Of a DNA stretch of 64,000 nucleotides, positions 1 to 11,590 are shown piece by piece. The notes under the pieces are model-generated. The model had not been told where the DNA came from. It was given only the letters and a program-made list of their open reading frames with translations, and made no database searches. Made by a program: the position numbers and the translations under genes. Positions within the stretch are counted from its first letter, which is position 1, and every line of letters begins with the position of its first letter. The DNA is from Poa pratensis (lineage: Eukaryota > Streptophyta > Magnoliopsida > Poales > Poaceae). The stretch lies in contig CAMZMU010000060.1 of the NCBI GenBank assembly GCA_947311845.1, positions 5,188,344 to 5,252,343 of the forward strand. Direction: 5' to 3'.

Positions 1-1108
1 TGTCTTGATCTGAACGGAACCAACGCCAACAATGTTGCATTGCTGGTCGTTCCCCACACGCACGAAATCTCCAGTCTGCACTAACTCATAAGAACTGAAC
101 CAATCTTTGTTACAGCAAATATGAAAAGAACATGCAGTATCTAGAATCCATTCATCCTGACGAGAAACACATGCAGCTAAAACAGCTAGGCATTCGCCAT
201 CAGAACTACCATCAACAACAGAAGCCTCACCGGTATCATTACCTTCATTATTTTTCGGTTGGTAAGTACCTTTTCTTTTCTCCTTGTTCTGCAACTTCCA
301 ACAATCATCAATGACATGATTAGATTTCTTACAATACCTGCAGAACTTGTCTCGTCCTTTGGACTTTGAGCGACCTCTGTCACCCTTGCTCTTATCTCTG
401 TTGTTGTTGTTGTGTAGTGGTTATCTCGCTGCTCAGGCCTCCCTCGGACCTGCAAAGCATCGCCCTTGGAGGACGATGACTCCTCTTTCTGTACCATACC
501 TTTCATCTTTCCCTCGTCAAGAGGGTCTCATATACTTCCGCAGTGGTTAGTTCAGTATGACTCAAAAGTATGGTATCACGGAAATTTGTAAAGGAATTTG
601 GCAGCGAGACCAGAAGTAAAAGTGCTAGATCTTCATCATCATACTTTACCTCCATCGACACTAGGTCGGAAACGATCTCCTTGAAGATCGATATGTGGTT
701 CATCACCGAACCACCTTCTTGCAGTTTGTGCGAGAACAACTTCATCTTCACATGCATCTTGCTGGTGAGATCTTTGGACATGCAGATCGACTCCAGCTTA
801 GCCCACAGTGCCGCTGCGGTTTTCTCCTGGAGTACTTCTTGCAGAATATCATTAGATAGATGAAGTTGAATAAGAGACAAAGCCTTACGGTCTTTCCGCT
901 TCTCAGCTTCGCTCCATGTCGCCTGCCCTTGTCGCCGAATTTATCCAGCGCCTCGTCAAGATCATTGGACTGTGCGAGGATCGCACGCATCTTGACCTGC
1001 CACAACGAAAATCTCGTCTTGTAGTCCAGCGCCGGTAGATTAAACTTCATCGATGCCATCCGAAACCCTAATCTGAAAACAGATCTGAAACAGGGCTCTG
1101 ATACCACT
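1..1108 (-). pseudogene. Copia gag and start of protease, frameshifted, cut by window edge
   Basis: Read on the minus strand, the sequence begins near 1050 with MASMKFNLPALDYKTRFSLW, the N-terminus of a Ty1/Copia gag of the UBN2 type. It continues through the QEGGSVMNHISIFKEIVSDL part of gag, a CCHC knuckle near 300-345 (CRYCKKSNHVIDDC) and the start of the aspartic protease (EWILDTACSF, with DTA where DTG or DSG is usual) near 110-160. The frame changes near 880-900, near 510 and again near 400-470 in an Asn/Thr codon run, so no continuous protein can be made. Integrase and reverse transcriptase would lie left of the window. Gag packages element RNA and the protease matures the polyprotein. 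Family assignment rests on motifs only. Confidence 0.85.
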
Positions 1109-1414
1109 TGTTATAAATGATAGCAAAGAAACGACGAAGTGCGGAACGATCAAACCAATGGGGACACGAGATTTTAACGTGGAAAACCCCTCCAACAATG
1201 GAGAGAAAAAACCACTGGCGCCAGCCAGCAATACTTCACTATATCGGGTGAGGTTACAAACGCCGTGGGTTTTCAATGTATGGCTTACCCCAACCGGCGG
1301 CTTACAAGATGTATATATGGTGTCATAAAACCCTAGGTCGGCTGCAGTCCGCTCTCCTTCGTCACAAGTTGGCCTTCATCAGTATAAACGAATTTAGATC
1401 ACCATAAAATAACA
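1109..1414 (-). repeat. Copia 5' LTR (minus-strand element)
   Basis: The LTR is bounded by TGTTAT at 1109 and ATAACA at 1414, a 6-bp terminal inverted repeat. On its inner side (1096-1106) lies the complement of TGGTATCAGAG, the initiator-tRNA primer-binding site usual in plant Copia elements. The inner edge is firm because of this site. The outer edge is chosen from the inverted repeat and is less certain. The partner LTR lies outside the window. Confidence 0.7.
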
Positions 1415-2548
1415 AAAAGGCACACGATACAAACACGACGTCACACGGATTCCAACACAACCCACCCCGGCTGAGACAAGACTCGTCTTGTACCTTCTCC
1501 AGCCAAATGGCGAGGAAGAGATACACAGAGCTTCTAGGCCGCGTCACTACCGAAACCAGAAACATGAGGCCGACTCCAACACCAAGATGGCACAAGCCCA
1601 GGCACCGCCCGCCCATAAGCGCCTAAGAGAGAGTCGGCGACTGGACGGTGGGGCTAAACCATACCGGGGAGGTGTCGACCAAGGAGCACCGGCGACGAAG
1701 TACATAGCGCCCTGGAAGCCCACGCTATGAGTGGCGGCCAACAACGACTCCGACTGGCGAACCGAGGACTCCACGAACCACCTAGGCGACGCCTCCAACA
1801 AGGGAACGACGTAGCCGTGTCACCGCCGCCTGAACCAGAGGCTGGCTCTAGGGTTTCCCCCGGTGTTCGAGGTGGGGGAGCATGTACAGCGCCATGACGA
1901 CGCCTCCAAGGAGGTGACGGCGCCCGCGGGCGTCGTCGTCGTCAGCTTCATGCAGGATTTTGCCCCGGCCCTGTCGTCGACCTCATCGCCCATAGGACAT
2001 GCACAGCAAGGAGCCGACTTTCACCACCGCCGCCGAGAGGCGATGCCGAACGTCGTCAGCGGAGCAGGAGGCGTCGCACCGTGTCTCACCACCACTGGAC
2101 GGTGAGGATCCAACCCGCCGCCGCCTGGCCGGCAGCTGGCACCACCACGGTGCCTAGCCACCAGCGCCATCAGGCTCCACGCGCACACCTCCAGCCACGC
2201 CAAGAGCATCCGGCCCGCCCAAGCCCATCTGGGCCCGCGCGAGACCAGACCACCCGGCCGAGGCTGGAGGGGCGCCTCCGCTGCCATCGACGAACCGTGC
2301 CCATCGCCGGGATCCCGCCGCTCCTCGCTGCCGAATCGCCGTCGAGCCACGCTCCGCCGCCGCCATGGAAAGACGCCACCACCGCGCGAGGGAAAGGCCC
2401 CGTCGCCGCCCGGGCTTTGCCCGGCGGGACCTCTGGCAGCGGCGGGAGGGAGGGGGCGAGGTGGGGGAGGGCCGGGGAGAGGCGGCGCGGTCACCCCCCG
2501 AGTTGCCTAGGGTTGGCGACGCGGGGGTCCAAGCTTCTCGCTGGTCAA
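1415..2548. other. GC-rich unassigned sequence, no gene recognised
   Basis: This is about 1.1 kb of GC-rich sequence with overlapping open frames on both strands, as expected from high GC. None shows a domain I recognise, and the predicted proteins are proline, arginine and glycine rich. It replaces the place where a small-protein gene would be expected, upstream of the orphan 3' flank starting at 2549. It could be part of another transposable element. Confidence 0.5.
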
Positions 2549-2766
2549 GATTCTGTCGCCCCACCATTTTTATTAACTACGTGCATCAGTTGATCAGTAT
2601 TTATACATGTAATTAAACAGCTATGCTCGTTGTTCAGCAAATCAGTATGCTATACATATTGACTACTCGATCCGCTAGTCGTGAGAATGGCATGACTCGA
2701 TGTTTGACCGTTTGACATACGCACTACATGTCTATACATATTGGCTACCCGATCCACTAGTCGTCA
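2549..2766 (+). repeat. Orphan 3' flank of the small-gene family, left half
   Basis: From about 2549 the sequence matches the DNA downstream of genes A, C and D, for example GTCGCCACCATTTTTA, the GCATCAGTTGATCGGTATT stretch, and the GATCAGCTAATC to CGTCAGAATG segment near 53650-53700. The gene that should precede it is missing. The flank is interrupted by the LINE at 2781 and resumes at 10025. Confidence 0.75.
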
Positions 2767-2866
2767 GAATGCCCTGGCTTTTTTGAATGTTAGCAAGAGC
2801 TCTGCTAAATTCAATTATTAGAAGAAGAGAGTTTTACAAGTACAAAAAGAACTGGTGAGACAGACC

Positions 2867-5800
2867 TCAACCAGGATCAAAGGGGATGGACGCCCCAGCC
2901 AAGTTCCACATCGTAGCTTCGCCCCTAATCCTACACACAAGGGTCTCTACCGAAAGCTGTTCTTTTTGGAAAATCCGTCTGTTACGCTCGCGCCAAATTT
3001 CCCAGGAAACCAGCATTAGAAGGGATTGAGTTCCTTTCCAAGGGCTGGGGGACGATTGAGAAGCACATCGCTGCAGCCACGCGTTAATTGAATCGAGCTC
3101 AGCCCAACTCTGAGGGAGGAGATGGTTTAGCCGGGATTGATGAGCAAGACGCTCCCAAACCAGGCGCGACCAAGGGCACTCAACCAAGAGGTGCAGCGGC
3201 GTCTCAAGACTGCGCATACACAAAGGGCAAAAGTAATCGTTTTCCCATCCTCTACGCTGCAAGGCATCTGCCGTTAGAATTCTGTTCATAGCCGCAGTCC
3301 AGAGGAAGAACCTGCACTTCCCCGGAGCCCAACCCGACCAGATGATAGGTGCCAGGTCGGAGTGCATCGATCCCTCAAATTGGGCAAGGTAGGCCGAGCG
3401 AGAAGTGTACTTTCCCGAAGCCGTCAAGCGCCACCTGATCGTATCATCCACTTCCGGAGTCAGCGTCGTGGCGTCGATGAGCGCAGCCAGACGCTCAAGC
3501 TCAGACAACATCTCTGGCTGCAGACCATGGCTAAGATCGGCGATGCACTTGCTGCCCTCAAGTGCCTGTTGGACAGACCTATTCTTACGACAAGAGATGG
3601 CGTACAGGGTTGGAGCGATAGCACACGGAGCCAGCCCCTGCAACCAAGCATCCTTCCAAAAATTTGCAATGCGACCATTACCTAAGGTGATTTCAGTTGC
3701 TGCTGCAAAGAGGCATCTGTCAGTTTCGTCGCATGGGATATAGGAGCCCGTCCAAGCACGATCTGGCGCCGTCCAGGCGAACCACAACCAGCGCAGCCGC
3801 AGCGCTCTCCCAAATTTCGTGAGGTCTAGAACACCAAGACCGCCAAGACTCTTAGGCCGGCAGACAATGGGCCATTGAACCCTACAGTGGCCGCCTTTAC
3901 ATGTACCTTCACCTCTCCAGAACCAAGCACGGCACCGCTGCACAATGCGCTCAATCACCCAGGCCGGCAGTTTGTGCACCGTCATCATGTAAATTGCAAC
4001 AGAGGAGAGGACCGCTTTCAGCATCACCAGCCGTCCTTCTCGCGATATGAGAGCACCCTTCCAAGAGGCGAGCAAAGCATCAATTTTATCAAGCAAAACC
4101 TGGAAGTCCTTTTTACGTAGAGCCTGAAGAGAAAGCGGCATCCCAAGATAGACAGTGGGGAATTCTCTAATCGCAAACCCCAAAGGCTGCATGATGCTAG
4201 TGACATCCAAACCCTGACATTGAATCGGCATCGCCGAGCTTTTCTCCCGATTTGTCACCAGACCCGTGATGTTGCCGAAGGTTGTGAGCACCAGCTGAAT
4301 AAGATTAGCATCAGCACACGAAGGATTAATGAAGAGGGCCACGTCGTCAGCATACAAGGATGCACGAACAATGGCACGTCTCCCAGGCAACTGGGAGAGA
4401 AAACCCTCTGAGGTGGCAATCTGAAGCAGACGCTGAAACGGATCCATGGCCAAATCGAAGAGAAAGGGCGACAGAGGGTCTCCCTGGCGCAATCCTCGCC
4501 GATGCAAAACGAAGTCTGTGGCTAGCCTGTTAACCAGAACCTGGGATGCGGATGTACATAGGACCAATGCAATCCACTCAATGAATCTGTCCCCAAACCC
4601 TCTGGCTCGCAGCACGTCAATCAGGTATGTCCATGACAGGGAATCGAAGGCCTTGGCAAGATCTAACTTGAGCAGAATCGAAGGTTTCTTTGTTTTATGG
4701 AAAAACCGAGCAGTGTTCTGCACCTGCAGATAATTCTCCTGAATACACCGTCCTTTGATGAACGCACTTTGACAATGGTCGATCAGTTGGTCAAGCTTGG
4801 GAGCGAGTCGGCGCGCCAGGACCTTAGTGAAGAGCTTGATCACGCTGTGAATCAGAGAGATTGGCCGGTAATCAGAGAGCGAAGCGGCCTCTCCCTTCTT
4901 GGGCAGCAGGACAATGAGTGCACTATTGATACGACGCAGGCCACGAGCATCCATGTTGTACAGCTGATGAAATGCAGCATGCAGATCAAATTTTATAATA
5001 TCCCAACACACCGATAAAAACTTCCCGAGAAGCCATCCGGTCCCGGAGATTTGTCCGAAGGCAGATCATCAACAGCCTTCTTGATTTCATCCAACGAGAA
5101 GGTGTGCTCCAAGTCATGCAGGTCGAAGGTCTCCAGCTGCAGTATGTCCCATCGAAAGCCAGCAGAGACAGGGGCAGGAACACCCAAAATGTCCTCAAAG
5201 TGCTGATGAGCGAGCTGAAGCATGTCCTCGTGCCTAGTCTTAATGCCATCCGGTGATGCCAGCGAGTGGATGATGTTTTTGCGGTGCCTAGCGTTAGCCT
5301 TCCTGTGAAAGAACTTGGTGTTGGCATCAGTGGCGGAGCCAGCACGACAAAGTTGTGATGTCAATTTTAAACTGTGTTGTCAAATACTTGCATTTGTATT
5401 ATTTTCGTATGATTTTTACACTATACTTGAAGATTTCCCCAAAATCCTGTGTAGTCACCTGACTACACAGAAGAGCCGTGGCTCCGCCACTGGTTGGCAT
5501 CGCCCGCCTTCAGCCAGGTCACACGGCTGCGCTGTCGGCGCTTGATTTTCAGAAGAACAGCAAGGCCAAGTGTGCGAGATTTGAGCTTGATGCGCAGAAG
5601 AGCCTCTGGTTGGGTAAGGTGTCTGTAGTCTTGGGCAGTTTCAATTTGCAGAATTAGCTCATTGGCAATGCATAGCTGCCTCTGAATATCACCCACATGC
5701 GTGCGGCTCCAGGATTTAAGCGCAGCCTTTGTATTGCGCAGCTTCAAATTCAGAGTTGCAAGCGGACTCCTATTCCCCGTGTCGATGTCCCAGGCTTGCT

Positions 5801-6586
5801 TGACGACATCTTTGAATCCACCAATGTACTCCCAGTAGCTTTCGTAGCGGAAGCGTCTGCCAGTTTTGATCACCCCATCATTAACTAGAAGGAGAGGACA
5901 ATGATCCGAGGCGTTCGACGATTGTGGCAGTAGCTTGGCAAAAGGAAACCTCAGCTCCCAATCAACATTACAGAAAGCACGGTCAAGGCGAACCAGGGTA
6001 GGGCTAGCTTGCTCATTAGACCAGGTATATTTACGCCCTACCAGGTTAACTTCATGGAGATTGGAGGAATTCAGAGCTTCCCTAAAGCGCCGCATCCAAC
6101 GCCGAGACACATTGGCGTTATTTTATCATGGGCATCCTTGATCAGGTTGAAATCACCAATCACAAGCCACGGCCCTACAATGGAGTTATGGATATCCACC
6201 AGCTCGTTAAGGAAATCGAGCTTGCGTGCATCATCATGCGGCCCATAGACAGTCGTCAGAAACCAGGGAGCCAAACCCCCAACAGGGTTTAGGCGAACAG
6301 TGATGGAGAATTCACGAACAGTCACGTTATCGACCAGGAAACGATCAGTTTTCCAGAACAGCAGCACACCTCCTCGCGTTCCGGCCGCATCGAGCGCCAC
6401 ATGAGCGTCAAAAGCTGGACCCGCAATCTCAAACCTCATGGCATCCGAACAGGAGGCCAGCTTGGACTCTTGAATGCAAACAATGGAAGATTTCATTCTA
6501 CTAATAACCTCACAAACAGCTGCCCTTTTGGCAGCATCATTCAGACCCCTCACGTTCCAGTTGAACAGAGAGAGGAGTTCATCCAT
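2867..6586 (-). pseudogene. LINE ORF2: endonuclease, reverse transcriptase, zf-RVT
   Basis: ORF2 makes the endonuclease that nicks the target and the reverse transcriptase that primes from the nick. The frame opens at 6586 (MDELLSLFNWNVRGLND), with the apurinic-type endonuclease motifs IQESK and GDFN. It continues through 5463-6110 and 4993-5364, then 2867-5011 with KKGEAASLSDYRPISL, RQGDPLSPFLFDLAMD, the catalytic YADD (SLYADDVALF) and a C-terminal zf-RVT domain (WSGWAPGKCRFFLW, CPLCMRSLETPLHLL). There are one-base frameshifts near 6120 and near 5010, and a MITE at 5328-5492. Removing the MITE and one target copy (173 bp) restores the frame across that point. No intact enzyme can be made from this copy. 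Confidence 0.92.
5328..5492. mobile_element. hAT-type MITE inside LINE ORF2
   Basis: A 165-bp element with terminal inverted repeats CAGTGGCGGAGCCA and TGGCTCCGCCACTG is flanked by the 8-bp duplication GTTGGCAT (5320-5327 and 5493-5500). An 8-bp duplication with CAGTG-type ends indicates the hAT superfamily. It has no coding capacity. Subtracting 173 bp joins KAGDAN to TKFFHRKANAR in one frame of the LINE polyprotein. Confidence 0.92.
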
Positions 6587-6776
6587 TAAGGAACAAAGAG
6601 ACTACATAATTAGGTTCAGCAAGCAAATTCAGCAACAAAGCAGTGTACGAATGAACAACAAACAAGACAGACGATCCAACAGCATGACCCAACAGGGCCC
6701 CCGATAACATAGCAGACAGTAGAAGAGCTAACATGGAAACTATGGGATGCAACGACAGCAGCACAAAGGCGCACAA

Positions 6777-9700
6777 TTAGGAGCCGTCGGTGACGAGCTC
6801 ATCTAGGACTGCCAGGAGTGCATCATCAGGCAGGTGAATCTGGGCAGGTGAGTCAACGCCAGCGAGCCTGGCTAGCTTGTTCACGTTCTCTTCAGGAATC
6901 GGTTCCTTGAAAAATTGCAGGTACTCAAGAAGTGTCTCCTCCGTGAAGTCATCTTCGTGTTCAATTATACCAAGGAGCTTGCAGATTGCTGCCTGCGAGC
7001 GGTAGCCCGACGTCTTGTCAGTGCTAGTTCGAAGCAGACGTGCACTCTGTCGTGTCTTTTTGCTGAACAATTTCTTCCTGATTCTCAGAACAGCGGCGGC
7101 TTGCATCACAGGAGGGGCACCAAGCACTGACGGGGACAAGATGGCCATGATTTTCTTGATAAAACCTTTCTGTTCATCGATCTGTAGCTGGGAGATACGC
7201 TCTGTAATTGCCTCCACCAAACTGAACCCAGACAGCCCAGCATCAGACAAGGCAAGACGCGCTCACGTTTCAGGTGCAGTCATGGGCGTCCTGCTCACAT
7301 TGGCTTGCTGCTGTGGAGAGAGTAGCTGGACGCCCGGCCCAAACACAACCTCCGAGCCAGGAAGGGCAGGCTGTTCCGCCCAGCTAGCATGACCCAACTG
7401 CGGGCTGCACAACAGATGGGTCATGGCCTGTGAAGAAGGGTTGCGCACCGCATTGGCCAGAACTTGTGTTGCGGGGCTGATCAGGCACAGTTCTCTGTCA
7501 GACCTTGGCATGCCAAGGTGAGGGGTCAACACACTCCATGGCTCCAGCTCGCAGCTCACACGGGCGCAAGAAGATGCCCACTCATCAGATGGCCTGTACA
7601 GCGGCAGCAGCTCGTGACATCCAGCGGTCCCCGGCCAGCAACCCTGCAATGGGGCAACTGTCTCGCCCAAGAAGCTTGGCTCATGGTGGCTTGGCAGTAT
7701 TACTTCTTCCGTTGGCACATCGTGGACCAAGGTGGCCGCTTCCAGCAGCGTGTTCGTCGTCTTCTCCTTGTCCTCCGTCATGCTCTGCGAGCAGCGCTGG
7801 GACAAAGGAGTACCCAGCCTAGACGGAAGCGGCAGCTGAACCGCATCAACAGCCTCAACAGCTTCAGTGCAGTTGCCTTCAGTAGCAGCAGCAGAGGCAT
7901 GGAGAGCGGATGCGATGTCAGTGCCGTGTATGCTGTCCCTCATCCTCACATGCACCTCCTTTGACTGGTCTTCCATGGGCCCCACCAAGACTTGCAAGTC
8001 CGGCGTGACATACACTGGAGCTTGCCGTGGCAACCCCTGCACCTTGATCGCCCGGGCTCGGCATCTCCGCAGCAGCAGAACTGTGGTTGGTCACCGGCGG
8101 CGCCGCAGCGCACTGACGGTAGCGGCGAGCTGCTGGCTCGCGCGCCGCAGTGTCCCTGCATTGCAACCCTTGCCAGAACCTCTTCCGGCCTTCTTCCTCC
8201 CTACTGCGACGGCGTCGATCACGACGGCCATCCCTGTCATCACCATCATCTCTGTCATCAACATCTGGGCGTCTCGGCGGCGAACTGATCTGGACTGGGC
8301 GACGGGTGCGTCGCGGACCATCCCTAACACCCAACTGCCAGTCCTTGTGCTCAGACAAGCGTGGCCATGGAGCCGAAGAGGAGGAAACTGGCGAGTAGTC
8401 CTTCACAAGATCCACATGAATCAGAACCGGAAAAGTTTGCCCTTCCTTACCTTCATCCTCCGGTGTTCCTTCAGGCCTGGAGAAGTGATCACGCGGGATG
8501 TCCGGGCGGTTGATGATGGTGAAGTCGGACTGTTTTGGGATCTTGTCAGGGTCAAAAGACCAGACCCAAGCAAAGAGCGCCTTGCAGTTCTGTGGAGCTC
8601 GATGCGGTCTAGCTCACAGCCACCTCTACGAACAATGTCCCGCACCGAGTCCCACTCCCAAGCTTCATCAGGCAGCCCGTCCAACGCAATCCTGCAGTAA
8701 AACCACCAAATCTCCTGACCGCTAGACGGGGCAGGATGCCATGGCCTGATCTTGAGGGAGGCACCACGAACGGGAAGGAAGCGTGAACCCAGGGCCCTAT
8801 CATGCTGAACAGGGTACCGAAACGTGATCAGAAAGTCCTCGGGGAAGTACTCAGCTACCTTGATGTCGTCCTGGGGCAGCTGGAACAGCAGCTGGGCAGA
8901 CTTGGCCACCTGGGCCGCGGTGACGCGCACCCTCTGATCAGGGACGGTGACCGTCACGGCAGTGGTGCGGAGACAGTAGATCTCGGCCTCCATCGCCGGC
9001 GTGCGGACGACCGTGCAAGATGAGGTGTCCGTCCGCCGAACAGCAGCAGCACCGGGCGCGTGGTCCATCCGAGCGGCAGCTGGAGGCAGGGGCCACACCG
9101 CGGCAGATGATGGGGGCGGTGGCGGCGGCGGCGGTGTCGAGCAGGCAGGAGCTTGTGGGCGGGCACTATTCTTTGCCTCAGGGCAAAATCTGGAAGTGCG
9201 GCCGGAGAGCTTGCAGCGGAAGCAGAGGAAAGGCTCACGGCACTGATAGAACTTGTGCTTCGAGGACGTGCAACGGAAACATCTGCCAGCAAGACTGATT
9301 CTGAAAGCCTTGGCAGCCTGCAAGACCCGATCCTGGCGTTGAATGCCCAAATCCTTTGGCTGTGGAGCTAGGTGGCTGCTCAGACTAGCCTGTTTACGCT
9401 GGAGGTAGCGCCAACGCCGAGAACCCGCGGTCTCCCATGACTGATCCTGAACCTGGTCTTGATCCGTAGCAGTAATGGCAAGGGGGGCAGGCGTGCTCTC
9501 CCTCCGCACCGCGTCCAGAGAGGGCGAAGCAGGGGACGCAGATGCGGCACAGGGAGCACGATTGGCAACAATCATGGAGCTCAGCCGAGGCCTAGGGGCT
9601 GCAGACGGCAAGCTAGACGGAGCGGGCAGTACGGAGGCTGAAATTGGATCTGACGACCTCTCCCGGGCCGGCTGCAGGGATTGAAGAGCTGCAGGAAAGG

Positions 9701-9971
9701 GAGGGGAGTGGGGAGCGCTTACCAGAGCGGAGGAGTAAAGGCTCCTGCCATTGATGGCCGAGCCAGCAAGATCCATCAATGCGCCACATGGGAGGACGCC
9801 GGAAGCCGGGTCGCAGAGGCCCGAGCAAACCTCCATCTCCGCATCCCTCAGCGCCACGCAGGGGAGCACCCTCCCGGAGGCGGCGTCGATGATGCTGGCC
9901 GAGGCGGCGGTCGCCGCGCGGGCGCGCTCGTGAGGAGCGGAACCACACATGCTGTCTTCCTTCTCCGGCAC
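6777..9971 (-). pseudogene. LINE ORF1: zinc-knuckle RNA-binding protein, broken
   Basis: The first frame (8421-9971, 516 codons) carries a CCHC knuckle (CFRCTSSKHKFYQC). A second knuckle follows immediately (CFRCKLSGRTSRFC) with Arg in the His position. A DUF4283-like stretch comes next (ITFRYPVQHDRALGSRF ... RPWHPAPSSGQEIWWF). Homologous sequence continues after frameshifts near 8418 and 8040 (frames 7918-8415 and 7263-8042). After an in-frame TGA at 7263-7265 it reaches a C-terminal region at 6777-7250 rich in charged residues (KTRQSARLLRTSTDKTSGYRS). ORF1 proteins of plant L1 elements bind element RNA. Whether the TGA at 7263 is the natural end or a mutation cannot be decided here. Confidence 0.8.
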
Positions 9972-10024
9972 CTTCTCAGGAACAGTCTTGTTTGTCTAAC
10001 TGTCTTGATTGAATGCCCTGGCTT

Positions 10025-10560
10025 GATGTTGGACTGTTTGATATGCACACACTGACACACATGTTGACCGCGTATATATATTTACATTTTTTCTTGTCAA
10101 AAGCCACCAAAGTCTACCTCAAATAAATGTCCCCAATCTCGATCCAGCGCTAAAATCTATTACTCGCAAGAAAATATATCTATTGATAACATCATCTATG
10201 TAATTTTTAGCCTTTTGAAGTTCAACCGGATAGTTTGATAAATAATATTATGGGCAGTTTTGGTTCCACTCAGTGTGCAGCTAGCTAGCCATGCATGATC
10301 CGAGTGTTTCATAGTAAAATGTAAATTCAAACCTCATCCGCTCTATTTGGCGACATCGATTCTGAACGAGTCGACCAAAGAATTTAAAAACGATACTGTA
10401 TGCAGTACCACCAACCTACCAACATTTTTTTACTGTAAACCTACCAATAATCCTGTGGCCAAGTGACCGAAACAAGCAAAATATACACATATCGTCGCAA
10501 AACCTTCAATAAGTAATCGTCGACACGTACACCGATAATAATGAGTCCAACCATAAGTGG
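10025..10560 (+). repeat. Orphan 3' flank of the small-gene family, right half
   Basis: This continues the flank interrupted at 2766. It matches 53700-54180 downstream of gene D through CTGTTTGATATGCACACAC, TTGATAACATCATCTATG, the GCAGTTTTGGTTCCACT stretch and the CGTACACCGATAATAATGAG stretch. The TTTCGAAATTCAACCG-like version is the gene D type rather than the gene C type, so the lost unit was D-like. Confidence 0.75.
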
Positions 10561-10974
10561 GTATAGGGATTTTTATCACCAAAGTCCCATCCCAGTTCAC
10601 CAAATGGTAGCCCCCGGGCTTGCGGGCGGTCTCCGAGCGGCGCTGCTCCTCGCCGTAGTCGTCGCCGGAGGTGCACCCCACGGCTCGCACCCATCCTGTT
10701 GTGGCCCCCACGAACGCATGCGGATCTGGAGGCCATGGATCTGCCGGAGGAGAAGGACAAAAAGGCCCGAAGAGGACTCGCCGCAGGAGAAGAAATAGGG
10801 CGGAGGGGATCAAGGAAATAAACCCTAAATCGGCCGGAATTGGGACTTGATATATGGATTGGGATCGAGGAGGTTCTAGGGGATTTGCTTGAGATGCTCT
10901 AAAGATTCAACTCGCTTTAACACCATCTAGTGTTCTCCCGCTTTCTACCCTTTCCTTTCTGAGGTTAGTATGAC
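10561..10974. other. Non-coding stretch, no gene recognised
   Basis: Mixed GC-rich then AT-rich DNA between the orphan flank and the gene A upstream region. Short open frames on both strands have no recognisable motif. The stretch ATGGATTTGGGATCGAGG-like to GAGATGCTCTAA looks like repetitive DNA, but I cannot assign it. Confidence 0.4.
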
Positions 10975-11590
10975 GTAGAATGATCATGAGTAGCATGCCC
11001 AGCTTCATAAATCTTTATCGTGTGTAAGATTTGCGGCTCTCCGTGTGTTGGCGTTGTCAGGTGGCTCTTTGTCAAGAGGATGGACCATAAGTATTTTAAC
11101 TTGCAATTCGGTTTGTGCAAAAGTCTGGTTGGTTTGATGAAACCGACGTGCGTCATCCAAAATTTGGATATGTCTGTATTTCATGCGTGTAAAGCGTCCT
11201 TCTGCAGTCATCTGCTTGACTTTATTTCTTATAGATTTGCTCACCTTTGAACTTTGATCAAAAGAAGAGTATCTTCGAACGTTCTTCACTAACCACGTTG
11301 CTTTAGTGCTTGAGCTTTAGCATAACCAACGGATAAGCAGCTTCAACAAGAACCTTTTTTGGGGTGGACGGCAGTCTCAAGGGGAGTCGGAGAATCAAGT
11401 TTGCATCGGATCGGCTCGATCATGGTAACCGAATTTCAAAGATCATGTTATCGTTCCTTCGTGTGTGCATGGATCTAGACGCGCAAACTGGCTGCAGATC
11501 TCCACAGTGCACACCTTCGGGTCATCGATAGATAGCCCGATCGTTCGCTCGTCGGTCACCGACCTTGCTTATACGGGAGTTCTCCATCCC
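10975..11590 (+). repeat. Distal 5' flank of gene A, paralogous to that of gene C
   Basis: The sequence aligns with 49900-50025 plus 50708-51110 upstream of gene C: TGCAAAAGTCTGGTTGGTT, GACGTGCGTCATCCAAA, CATGCGTGTAAAGCGTCCTT, AAGAAGAGTATCTTCGAAC and GTGTGCATGGATCTAGACG. It shows that A and C were duplicated together with more than 1 kb of upstream DNA. It also provides the empty site that defines the retroposon at 50026-50690. A core ACCGAC lies at 11558-11563. Confidence 0.8.

Larger units (their letters stand above)
2781..10010 (-). mobile_element. Full-length L1-type LINE with 14-bp target duplication
   Basis: This non-LTR retrotransposon is flanked by GAATGCCCTGGCTT at 2767-2780 and 10011-10024. 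The 3' end lies on the left and carries only a short T run (poly-A on the element strand), and the 5' end is at 10010. Both open reading frames are present in plant L1 order: ORF1 with zinc knuckles (6777-9971) and ORF2 with endonuclease and reverse transcriptase (2867-6586). One-base frameshifts and a MITE inserted at 5328 inactivate it. Host flank outside the target duplication is continuous with the DNA downstream of gene D, which confirms the boundaries. Confidence 0.93.

Noticed and set aside
2021..2593. Overlapping 137-170 codon frames on both strands
   Set aside because: GC-rich sequence opens all frames; the predicted proteins are low-complexity Pro/Arg/Gly without motifs.
7867..8700. 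277-codon plus-strand frame
   Set aside because: It lies opposite the LINE ORF1 coding region, has no recognised domain, and the minus strand has the zinc knuckles and conserved ORF1 sequence.
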